Below the pieces are notes generated by a model, which was given only the letters and a program-made list of their open reading frames with translations, was not told the DNA's origin and made no database searches. A stretch of DNA of 64,000 nucleotides from Thermoplasmata archaeon. Its GTDB lineage: Archaea > Thermoplasmatota > Thermoplasmata > Lutacidiplasmatales > SKW197. Below, piece after piece: positions 46,099 through 52,486 of the stretch. The stretch lies in contig JAOAJK010000007.1 of NCBI GenBank assembly GCA_026414225.1, positions 21,851-85,850 on the forward strand. Direction: 5' to 3'. Numbering within the stretch: position 1 is the first letter of the stretch; the number at the start of each line of letters is the position of its first letter. The position numbers and the translations under genes are program-made.

Positions 46099-46228
46099 TC
46101 AAGCCACCGCAAGGGAATTACTCTCCGAAGTATATATCTCTTTAGAAAGAGGATATGTTTATAATCTGCTGTTAAAATTTTTTACGGGCAAAAATGATAA
46201 AAAAATAATATAACTCGGAGTGGTGCAT

Positions 46229-47395
46229 TTAAGATAGATTGCTGATTATTTTCACAGCACTTTCCACGATACCGGCATCATTTTGATAAATTCCAACACC
46301 TGCAAGCAGGAAGCCAATCTCCCGCTTCGTCTCCACCCTGTAGAAGTCGTCCTCTATTGCATCTGCTATTTCTATTGCCCTTCCAATCAGGTTGTGATTT
46401 TTCGAGATCCCTAGTTTGGCCAGATTCAGGGCAATCTCCCTGAAAACCGCGGTGCGGTAGTGCATTGTGAGGATTGTTTTTCCAACGCTGTATGCCTTCT
46501 CGAGCATGAAGCTGTTATCCGTTTTCTCGCCCTGCTTTGAGAACTCGAGAGCAATCTCTCTCAAGATTTCATCCCTTGAGGCATGATTCTTCATTTCAGA
46601 TATGGTTTCTAGTGCTTTTCTGAAGGTCTCCCGCTCATTCACGATACCCTTCATCTTGGAAATTTCTACAATCAAATCCCTGATTGCCCATGCCCTCTGG
46701 GTCTCGTTCTCAATAGATAGTGCCACATTCATTGCCCTGCTCAACACCTTTCTCGCATCGTTGAAGTTTCCATTCGCTAGACGGGCTCCCGCCACCATGG
46801 AAAGCGCCCAGACCTTGTGCCTCGTATTCTCCAGCTGTTCTGCAATCTCCTCTGCTGCGAGCAGGAGTTCCTCCGCTTTTTCGGTCTCTTCCACCTTTGA
46901 AAAGAGCTGGGCTGTTTCGCACAGGGCGAAAACCCGAACCCGTGGGTCATCGATGGAGTATGCGAAGTTCATTATGTTTTTCAGCATCTCCTTGGTTTTG
47001 GCCTTCTTGGTTTCAAAGGTGTGGGTGATTTTTTCTCCGATCAGTTCAGCAATCACGGTGGCGCACCGGTAGTGTCCGCTTTCAAATGCCCTTACCGCAA
47101 TGTCGTACTCCACGGAAGGATAACTGAAACCATGCTGCTTCATCTCCTGAATTTTGGCGTCTATTCTGGCAATTGCGTCCCGCGTCTCCCTGTATTCCTC
47201 GTACACCCTTGCCAGGGCTTTATCAGCCAGGGCTGCTTGCTCCGCTGCCTCCGCATACTTTCCGGCTTTGTAGCTTCGATGGGCTTCGTTAACAATTATC
47301 TGAATTTTATCTACATTCACGCACTCCGCCACCGCATTAACAAGATTTTTATCAAGTTCATCCAATATTTTTTTAACATCGGTTTTTTTAATCAT
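46229..47395 (-). CDS. Helical-repeat (TPR-like) protein
   Basis: The ATG at 47395 is chosen because GGGTGAAAAA, the ribosome-binding motif seen before many genes here, lies directly upstream and a TATA box (AAATATAAATAC) lies 32 nt upstream. The product has 388 residues of alternating helices with TPR/SEL1-like spacing (YKAGKYAEAAEQAALADKAL, ARLANGNFNDARKVLSRAMNVALSIEN, GRAIEIADAIEDDFYRVETKREI). There is no signal peptide. The reading frame continues without a stop for another 124 codons upstream (see the next entry), so the true protein may be longer. The function is unknown. Confidence 0.7.
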   Translation of the reverse strand: MIKKTDVKKILDELDKNLVNAVAECVNVDKIQIIVNEAHRSYKAGKYAEAAEQAALADKALARVYEEYRETRDAIARIDAKIQEMKQHGFSYPSVEYDIAVRAFESGHYRCATVIAELIGEKITHTFETKKAKTKEMLKNIMNFAYSIDDPRVRVFALCETAQLFSKVEETEKAEELLLAAEEIAEQLENTRHKVWALSMVAGARLANGNFNDARKVLSRAMNVALSIENETQRAWAIRDLIVEISKMKGIVNERETFRKALETISEMKNHASRDEILREIALEFSKQGEKTDNSFMLEKAYSVGKTILTMHYRTAVFREIALNLAKLGISKNHNLIGRAIEIADAIEDDFYRVETKREIGFLLAGVGIYQNDAGIVESAVKIISNLS

Positions 47396-47754
47396 TTTTT
47401 CACCCGATATCCAATGGATTACATAGTATTTATATTTTGTCATAGCCGCAATTTTTTTGTTAAAAAAATCGTTTGAAAAGTTTGTATCTTCTCCTCCTGG
47501 CACAAAGTATGTTTCCATGTCAGTCACTTTCCAGCAATCTGATCTTTTTACCAGAGTCCCATTACCGACGCCGTATTTCCGTGCATCCTCTAGAATTGTA
47601 TTCTGGGTGAGTTGTTCAAGATACTGCCAAGGTAGATTTGGGTTCCACAGTACCTTTCTCCAGATGGACCTCTGATCCCACTGTTTCCTTAAAAAAATTC
47701 TACCGCTTGAGATTGCTCTGTTTCTTTCTTTTCCTGGGCTTTGAGAATTATCAC
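47396..47754 (-). pseudogene. In-frame upstream extension with a helix-turn-helix-like segment, interrupted at a T7 run
   Basis: This 359-bp stretch has no intact gene, but on the minus strand it is in phase with the TPR-like gene and free of stops back to 47769. It encodes protein-like sequence, including PWQYLEQL ... ILEDARKYGVGNGTL, which resembles a helix-turn-helix. No ATG, GTG or TTG starts the frame except GTG 47527. A GTG at 47754, with AGGA upstream and a TATA box at 47785-47796, opens in another frame and hits a stop at 47691-47689, just after the T7 run (A7 on the plus strand, 47691-47697). One extra base in that run would join them into a protein of about 508 residues. It is either a decayed gene or a sequencing indel. 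Confidence 0.45.
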
Positions 47755-47784
47755 AGTTCCTGTATTAAAAACGAGAAAATAAGA

Positions 47785-47796
47785 TAATTTATATTT
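47785..47796 (-). promoter_or_regulatory. TATA box of the interrupted reading frame
   Basis: AAATATAAATTA on the minus strand, about 36 nt before the GTG at 47754. It supports the idea that a real gene once began, or still begins, there. Confidence 0.4.
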
Positions 47797-47850
47797 GTGT
47801 GGTGGCGACTCCGGGGGACAAACACCAGATGCCGATAAAATTTCCATTTC

Positions 47851-47973
47851 TCACTCCTTATTCTCCCCTTTCCCGTGTATCGGGCAGGGCCTTCCCAGCC
47901 TGCAGAAATGGCATTTCTCCTTCGGCACCGGCTGAATCGGTTTCTGGAGCCGCCCGTACTTCCGCCTAGGCAT
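47851..47973 (-). CDS. 40-residue zinc-finger-like microprotein
   Basis: A gene too short for routine ORF calling. The ATG at 47973 overlaps the end of the DUF1015 gene by 8 nt and is preceded by GGGGGAG. The product has a basic N-terminus followed by a compact metal motif C-x2-C-x5-C-x2-H (CHFCRLGRPCPIH) and a charged tail. It is the fourth and last gene of the serine operon. Translational coupling to DUF1015 and an intact metal site argue that it is expressed; its role is unknown. Confidence 0.65.
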   Translation of the reverse strand: MPRRKYGRLQKPIQPVPKEKCHFCRLGRPCPIHGKGENKE

Positions 47974-49246
47974 GGAGTTTCTCCCCCGGGGCTATGTCCA
48001 TCATCGTCAGGCCGGAAAGCATTTTCGGGTAAAAGTCAGTGCTTTTTTCGGGCATTCTTTCGTGGTTCTTTGCAATTTCGAGCACCTGTTCTGGCCTTGT
48101 GGCATTCACCAGGAATGCGACCTTGCCTTTGCCGCAATTCACCTTGTCAATCGCCTCATCAATCCACCTGCAGTAGTCAATGTCCACATCGATCTTTAAC
48201 TCCTTTGCATCCATTATGCCTTCGAAAATCACATCTCTGAGCACGACCACATCCAGTTTCTTGTAGTTCTCGCTATAATCTGGTTTGAAGAACTTATTCA
48301 CTTGCTCGATGCCTTTGAGCACAAGTCCCAGGTACCGTTTTCCATCGTAGGCCACAAAGCAGATTTTTTCCCTGTTCTTCGCAAGGAAATTCTCCACCTC
48401 TTTCCTCGAAATCTCAGAAACTTCAAAGTATTTCCTGATTTCGCCCAGATGCTGTTCCGTCAGCGGAATCCGGAGCAGCACACGGTGGCCGGGCAGAATC
48501 ACAAGCCCAGGGTCATTCACTGGCACGAGCAATGTCATCTGAAAGTTGAACGCATCATTTTCATCCCATTTCCCAACCTTTTGCCTCAGTTCGTCCCTGA
48601 AAGCCACCGAAGTTTCGTATCTATGATGTCCGTCCGCAATCACCACCTGCTTGTCCCTCAGCACATCCTGGATTTTCTTTATGTCCGCGGGGTCCTCAAT
48701 CTTCCAGAGGCGGTTGCGAACCCCGTATTCATCCACCACTTCCATCAGCGGCTTCCCTTTCGCATACTTTTCGAATATTTTCACGGTCTCGCTGTGCTCA
48801 TCAGGGTAAAGCATGAACCCGGGCTCCAGATTTTTTAAGGTTGCTCTCAGCATGTTGAGCCGGTCAATCTTTGGTCCGGCGTGGGTTTTCTCGTGTGGAA
48901 GCACTACATCCTCGCTGAACGGATGCAGCTTCACCGCACATATCATCCCCCGTCTCAGATACTTCTTTCCGAGCACCTCGAATTCCTGGTAATAGACATA
49001 AATCCCGGGTTTTGCATCTTTGGTGAAAACTCCTTCATTTAAACACTTCTCGAGCCGCTGTTTTGCAACCTCATACCTGTTCTCCTCCGCAGGCAAAATC
49101 AACTTGCAGTAATTGTACTCGGATTTTGCATAGTATTTTTTCTGCATCTCCGGTGAAATCTTGTCGTACGGCTGGGTTACCAGGTTCCCGAGGTCTCCAG
49201 CTCTCCCGCTGTACCTTATTGCGGGAAACGGACGGATTTCAACCAT
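47966..49246 (-). CDS. DUF1015 family protein
   Basis: A 426-residue protein matching DUF1015: it starts VEIRPFPAIRYS, then NLVTQPYDKISPEMQKKYY, and contains the DGHHRYETSVAFRDE motif near the middle (about 210-225), which looks like an active-site or metal-binding segment. The family has no firmly assigned activity. In many bacteria and archaea it is next to serA and a phosphoserine-type aminotransferase, exactly as here. A step of serine metabolism such as serine or phosphoserine phosphotransfer is therefore likely (inference from context). Confidence 0.87.
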   Translation of the reverse strand: MVEIRPFPAIRYSGRAGDLGNLVTQPYDKISPEMQKKYYAKSEYNYCKLILPAEENRYEVAKQRLEKCLNEGVFTKDAKPGIYVYYQEFEVLGKKYLRRGMICAVKLHPFSEDVVLPHEKTHAGPKIDRLNMLRATLKNLEPGFMLYPDEHSETVKIFEKYAKGKPLMEVVDEYGVRNRLWKIEDPADIKKIQDVLRDKQVVIADGHHRYETSVAFRDELRQKVGKWDENDAFNFQMTLLVPVNDPGLVILPGHRVLLRIPLTEQHLGEIRKYFEVSEISRKEVENFLAKNREKICFVAYDGKRYLGLVLKGIEQVNKFFKPDYSENYKKLDVVVLRDVIFEGIMDAKELKIDVDIDYCRWIDEAIDKVNCGKGKVAFLVNATRPEQVLEIAKNHERMPEKSTDFYPKMLSGLTMMDIAPGEKLHA

Positions 49247-49263
49247 TTTCTCGACCTTCTTTT

Positions 49264-50181
49264 TCAGCTTTTCAATGCCTCGATGACCCGCTCTGCGATC
49301 TGAACACCCGCACGCTGCTGCCCCTCATGGGTCTGGGCCCCGATGTGGGGTGTGAGCGAGACATTTGGTAGCGTGGCTAACTTGTGGATGCCTGTTGGGG
49401 GTTCCTCTTTGAAGACATCGAATCCCGCCGCCCTTACCTTTCCTGACCGCAGGGCATCGTAGAGCGCATCCTCATCCACGATTCCACCCCTTGCACAGTT
49501 GACAAGGATTACCCCGTCCTTGCACTTTGCAAGCTCTGCCTTTCCAATCATGTTCTTTGTATCTGGCAGAAGCGGGACATGGATGGAGATGAAATCCGAT
49601 TTTGAGAGCAAATCGTCGAGCGACGGTACAAGCGTTACCCCGGGCACGCCAGGATCTTTTACCAGCGGGTCATATGCAATCACATTCATTCCCATTGCCA
49701 CGGCCAGTTTTGCAGTTTCTTTTCCGATCCTTCCGATTCCTATCAATCCGAGGGTCTTGCCGCCCAGCTCGACACCTTCGAGTGCCTTCTTCTCCCATTT
49801 GCCACTTGCCATTGTAGCGGTCCCGTATCCGATACCTCTGGCGGCGGCAATCATGTGTCCGATTGCAAGTTCCGCAACGCTTCTCGAAGTTGCCTCCGGG
49901 GTGTTCACGACCTTTATTCCCTTTGCCTTCGCATGGTCTGCATCCACATTGTCGAGCCCGACCCCTGCCCTGCCTATAACCTTGAGCTTTGGTGCGGCAT
50001 CAATCAGGGCCTTTGTCACCTTCGTTGCGCTCCTGACAATTATTGCATCGCAGTCCTTTATCAATTCTGGCAGCTGCTCTTTCGGGGCCTCCCACGCCTC
50101 GAGAACCTCGAATCCGGCCGCTTTCAACTTCTGGATGCCTTCCTTTGCAATCTTATCCGCAACAATCACCTTCATGTTCAC
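49264..50181 (-). CDS. serA: D-3-phosphoglycerate dehydrogenase (short form)
   Basis: A 305-residue D-2-hydroxyacid dehydrogenase. The NAD-binding loop is GLIGIGRIG (about 143-151), the catalytic Arg is in NCARGGIVDE, the Glu in FKEEPP and the His in LTPHIGAQT. It ends soon after the catalytic fold and so lacks the C-terminal ACT domain through which many SerA proteins are inhibited by serine. It oxidises 3-phosphoglycerate to phosphohydroxypyruvate, the first step of serine synthesis. It overlaps the aminotransferase gene by 4 nt. Confidence 0.92.
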   Translation of the reverse strand: MNMKVIVADKIAKEGIQKLKAAGFEVLEAWEAPKEQLPELIKDCDAIIVRSATKVTKALIDAAPKLKVIGRAGVGLDNVDADHAKAKGIKVVNTPEATSRSVAELAIGHMIAAARGIGYGTATMASGKWEKKALEGVELGGKTLGLIGIGRIGKETAKLAVAMGMNVIAYDPLVKDPGVPGVTLVPSLDDLLSKSDFISIHVPLLPDTKNMIGKAELAKCKDGVILVNCARGGIVDEDALYDALRSGKVRAAGFDVFKEEPPTGIHKLATLPNVSLTPHIGAQTHEGQQRAGVQIAERVIEALKS

Positions 50182-51254
50182 AGCCCCCAGATATCCTCGA
50201 TGTTAAGAAGCAACGACCTTATCTCGTCAGGTGTCCAGTCACCCATATGGCCTATTCTGAAGGTCTTGTCCTTCAACGCACCGTAGCCGTTTGAAATCTG
50301 GAAACCGCGTTTTCCAAGTGCCTTGTTCAAATCCCCGATGTTCTTGTTAAGGTTATTCTTTAGCGTGGTAACCGTCACCGATTCATATCCCTTCTCCGGG
50401 AAAATTTCAATCCCGTGGTCCGTTGCCCATTTTCTGGTCATCTCTGCCATCGCCAGATGCCGCTCATACCTCTTCTGCGCAGTTTCCGCAAGCATCCTGT
50501 TGAGCTGGTAATCCAGGGCATACATCAATGACACATTCGGTGTTGTGGGATTCTGCTGCTTCTTCGCATAGTAATCAAAGATTGCAATCAGGTCCGTGTA
50601 GTGGCCCCTGCCTGGCACCTGCTTCGCCCGCTCGAGGGCTGCATCGGAGACAATGCCGATGGATAGTCCTGGAGGCAACGCAAAGCATTTCTGGGTTGAG
50701 GTAAAGACAATGTCCGCATTCATCACATCTGGCTCAATCAGGTCCCCTCCAGCAGATGAAACCGTGTCGACAACGATCATTATATCGGGATACTCTTTCT
50801 TCACTGCCTGGCAGATTTCATTCACAGGGCTCCTCACACCTGTCGAGGTTTCGTTCTGGCAGATCGCCAGTGTGTCGTAGTTCCCCCCCTTCAATCTCTC
50901 CAGCACCATCTCCGGCTTTATTGCCTTACCCCAGTCAACCACGAGGGCATCCACATCCTTACCACAATCCTTTATCGTGAGGTACATTCTTTCCGAGAAA
51001 GCTCCGTTTACGCATGCCAACGCCTTCTTCTTCACCATGTTCCTGCCCGTAATATCCATCCAGATTGTGCCTGAAGCCGTGAGAACTGTGATGTTCCTCT
51101 TTGTGTTGAAGTACTTCTGGAGCTTGTCAATAATCCCCGTATATAGCTTTGTGTAGTCGTCGCCTCTGTGCCCTATCATCGGCTTTGTTTGCTGCAGGAG
51201 CACTTCTGGTAGGACATCTGTTGGACCCGGTATCAATAACCTTTTGTGTGCCAT
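50178..51254 (-). CDS. Class V aminotransferase (serine/alanine-glyoxylate type; probable phosphoserine aminotransferase)
   Basis: A 358-residue PLP enzyme of fold type I. It begins with LLIPGPTDVLPEV, as class V enzymes do, and carries the PLP lysine in STQKCFALPPG near residue 194; the aspartate VVDTVSSAGG that contacts the PLP ring lies before it. By sequence it groups with serine-pyruvate/alanine-glyoxylate aminotransferases, but in archaea such proteins perform the phosphoserine step, and its place directly before serA supports that. GAGGTGG precedes the ATG; a TATA box (GGGTTTAATTATCC) is near 51282-51296. Confidence 0.88.
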   Translation of the reverse strand: MAHKRLLIPGPTDVLPEVLLQQTKPMIGHRGDDYTKLYTGIIDKLQKYFNTKRNITVLTASGTIWMDITGRNMVKKKALACVNGAFSERMYLTIKDCGKDVDALVVDWGKAIKPEMVLERLKGGNYDTLAICQNETSTGVRSPVNEICQAVKKEYPDIMIVVDTVSSAGGDLIEPDVMNADIVFTSTQKCFALPPGLSIGIVSDAALERAKQVPGRGHYTDLIAIFDYYAKKQQNPTTPNVSLMYALDYQLNRMLAETAQKRYERHLAMAEMTRKWATDHGIEIFPEKGYESVTVTTLKNNLNKNIGDLNKALGKRGFQISNGYGALKDKTFRIGHMGDWTPDEIRSLLLNIEDIWGL

Positions 51255-51310
51255 TTCTTACCACCTCAATACCCCAAATTTGAAGGGATAATTAAACCCT
51301 TCGGGAGTTC

Positions 51311-51435
51311 GAGGGTGTCAAAAGTTAAGTGAAAACAGGAAGTCCATCCGAACTCACATATGATAGCCAGATAGAAAAATATCTTGATGGATGTCTAGCG
51401 ATTTCCTTGGAAATCACTTAAGATTGGACAGTCTC
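51311..51435. mobile_element. 125-bp MITE-like element, copy 1
   Basis: It begins GAGGGTGTCAAAAGTTAAG and ends GATTGGACAGTCTC. Its ends are imperfect inverted repeats: 17 of the first 22 bases match the reverse complement of the last 22, sharing the core TTAAGTGA. It is the same length as copy 2 at 56741 with only about 11 differences. It encodes nothing of note. It sits in the promoter region between the aminotransferase gene and the zinc-ribbon membrane gene. No direct target repeat is visible at this copy. Confidence 0.85.
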
Positions 51436-51525
51436 AATCACACATTAGGTTTATATGGGAGAACAGTGAGGCTCTCGATAAAGGCCTCCCAAACCTTTAT
51501 AATTCTCAGATTTTTATTCCAAACC

Positions 51526-51804
51526 ATGGCTATTACCCATTCACTTCAAATCCCGGTGTCGCTCCCCACATTCACCTTCTCCCTCTGGGACATCTGCATC
51601 TGCATTCTCGCCACATGTGGATTGCTGGCGATCATCTTTGTGCTCCTCATTCTCCTGAGGATCAAAAGGGCGATGAAGGTGATGGAGAGGACAAAGCGAC
51701 TATTTTCAGGTGGAAAAGAGGTTGTGTTGAAAAAATGCCCTGTTTGCGGGAATTTTTACGATGAAAACGGGTTCTGTGAGAAATGCGGGTATAAAAAGAA
51801 ATGA
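51526..51804 (+). CDS. Small membrane protein with C-terminal zinc ribbon
   Basis: From the ATG at 51526 the product has 92 residues: one transmembrane helix (about 23-44, ICILATCGLLAIIFVLLILL), a short basic linker, and a zinc ribbon of form C-x2-C ... C-x2-C (CPVCGNFYDENGFCEKCG). A longer reading from 51391 starts inside the MITE copy and is rejected. TTTATAATTC about 28 nt upstream may be the TATA box, giving a leaderless mRNA. The ribbon should face the cytoplasm. The partner is unknown. Confidence 0.7.
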   Translation: MAITHSLQIPVSLPTFTFSLWDICICILATCGLLAIIFVLLILLRIKRAMKVMERTKRLFSGGKEVVLKKCPVCGNFYDENGFCEKCGYKKK

Positions 51805-51849
51805 ATAAAAATGATTGGGTTCACAACATGTGAAGTTAAATGGAAAGGT

Positions 51850-51878
51850 TTAACAATTGTTAAGTGCATGGACTTAAC
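51850..51878. promoter_or_regulatory. Overlapping palindromic operator upstream of the winged-helix gene
   Basis: A perfect 14-bp palindrome, TTAACAATTGTTAA (51850-51863), overlaps a second inverted repeat with 7-bp arms, GTTAAGT-x6-ACTTAAC (51859-51878), so the TTAA core recurs three times. It sits directly upstream of the ribosome-binding site of the winged-helix gene at 51888, the expected place for self-repression. Confidence 0.55.
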
Positions 51879-51887
51879 GGTGAAAAT

Positions 51888-52118
51888 ATGGGTGATGGAA
51901 TAGAGGCACTGGAAAAGCTGCCCAGGTCTGCGAAGGAAGTGTACAATCTGATCTCTGAAAACAGGGTGATAAGCCGTGAGGCCCTGATCCAGATGACCGA
52001 TTTCCCCGAGAGAACTGTCAGGTTTGCAATAAAGAAACTCCTGGCGATGGGTCTGATTCAGGAAAGAATCTCCCTCAAGGACGCAAGGAAAAAGATATAT
52101 GGGATAAGGCATAACTGA
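51888..52118 (+). CDS. Small winged-helix regulator (MarR-like)
   Basis: The ATG at 51888 has GGTGA at the right distance. The product has 76 residues and is essentially one winged helix-turn-helix: LPRSAKEVYNLISENRVISREALIQ leads into TVRFAIKKLLAMGLIQER as the recognition helix, followed by the wing. A palindrome lies immediately upstream. The next regulator gene begins 17 nt after the stop, so the two are probably expressed together. Confidence 0.78.
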   Translation: MGDGIEALEKLPRSAKEVYNLISENRVISREALIQMTDFPERTVRFAIKKLLAMGLIQERISLKDARKKIYGIRHN

Positions 52119-52135
52119 AGTCAGCGGTGAGCAAG

Positions 52136-52486
52136 ATGAAAAAGGTACCCTGCGAGGACGCAGTATGGGAGATATTACCAGCCATCCGGAGGGAACTTGC
52201 AATTTCTCTGGTTAAAGAACGCGCGCTCAGCCAGAGGGAAGCCGCAAAGATTCTCGGCCTGACAGAGGCGGCGGTGAGCCAGTATATAAGCTCAAAGAGG
52301 GGTGGCAAACTGGACCTCCCACCAGAGGTAATGCCCGAAATCAAGAGGGCAGCCGACATCATAATTCTCAATGAAGCAAGAACCACGCATGAACTCTGCA
52401 GAATCTGCACGCTCGTGCAGCACTACTCGACCTGCAGCCAGAGCAGGATAATCGGGGTGGAGGAGAGGAAGAAAAAGGGAAAATGA
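52136..52486 (+). CDS. HTH regulator with conserved cysteines (COG2522-like)
   Basis: A 116-residue protein from the ATG at 52136 (GTG at 52127 would add three). It opens with KVPCEDAVWEILPAIRRELA, typical of the archaeal family COG2522, and contains a lambda-repressor-type helix-turn-helix (SQREAAKILGLTEAAVSQYIS). Cys6 and a C-x2-C-x8-C cluster near residues 84-96 could bind an iron-sulfur cluster or zinc and make it redox- or metal-responsive (inference). It is convergent with polB, abutting its stop. Confidence 0.82.
   Translation: MKKVPCEDAVWEILPAIRRELAISLVKERALSQREAAKILGLTEAAVSQYISSKRGGKLDLPPEVMPEIKRAADIIILNEARTTHELCRICTLVQHYSTCSQSRIIGVEERKKKGK

Noticed and set aside
51391-51525. Longer N-terminus of the zinc-ribbon membrane protein
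   Set aside because: It would start inside the MITE copy and lacks a ribosome-binding site; the ATG at 51526 has a promoter at leaderless spacing.
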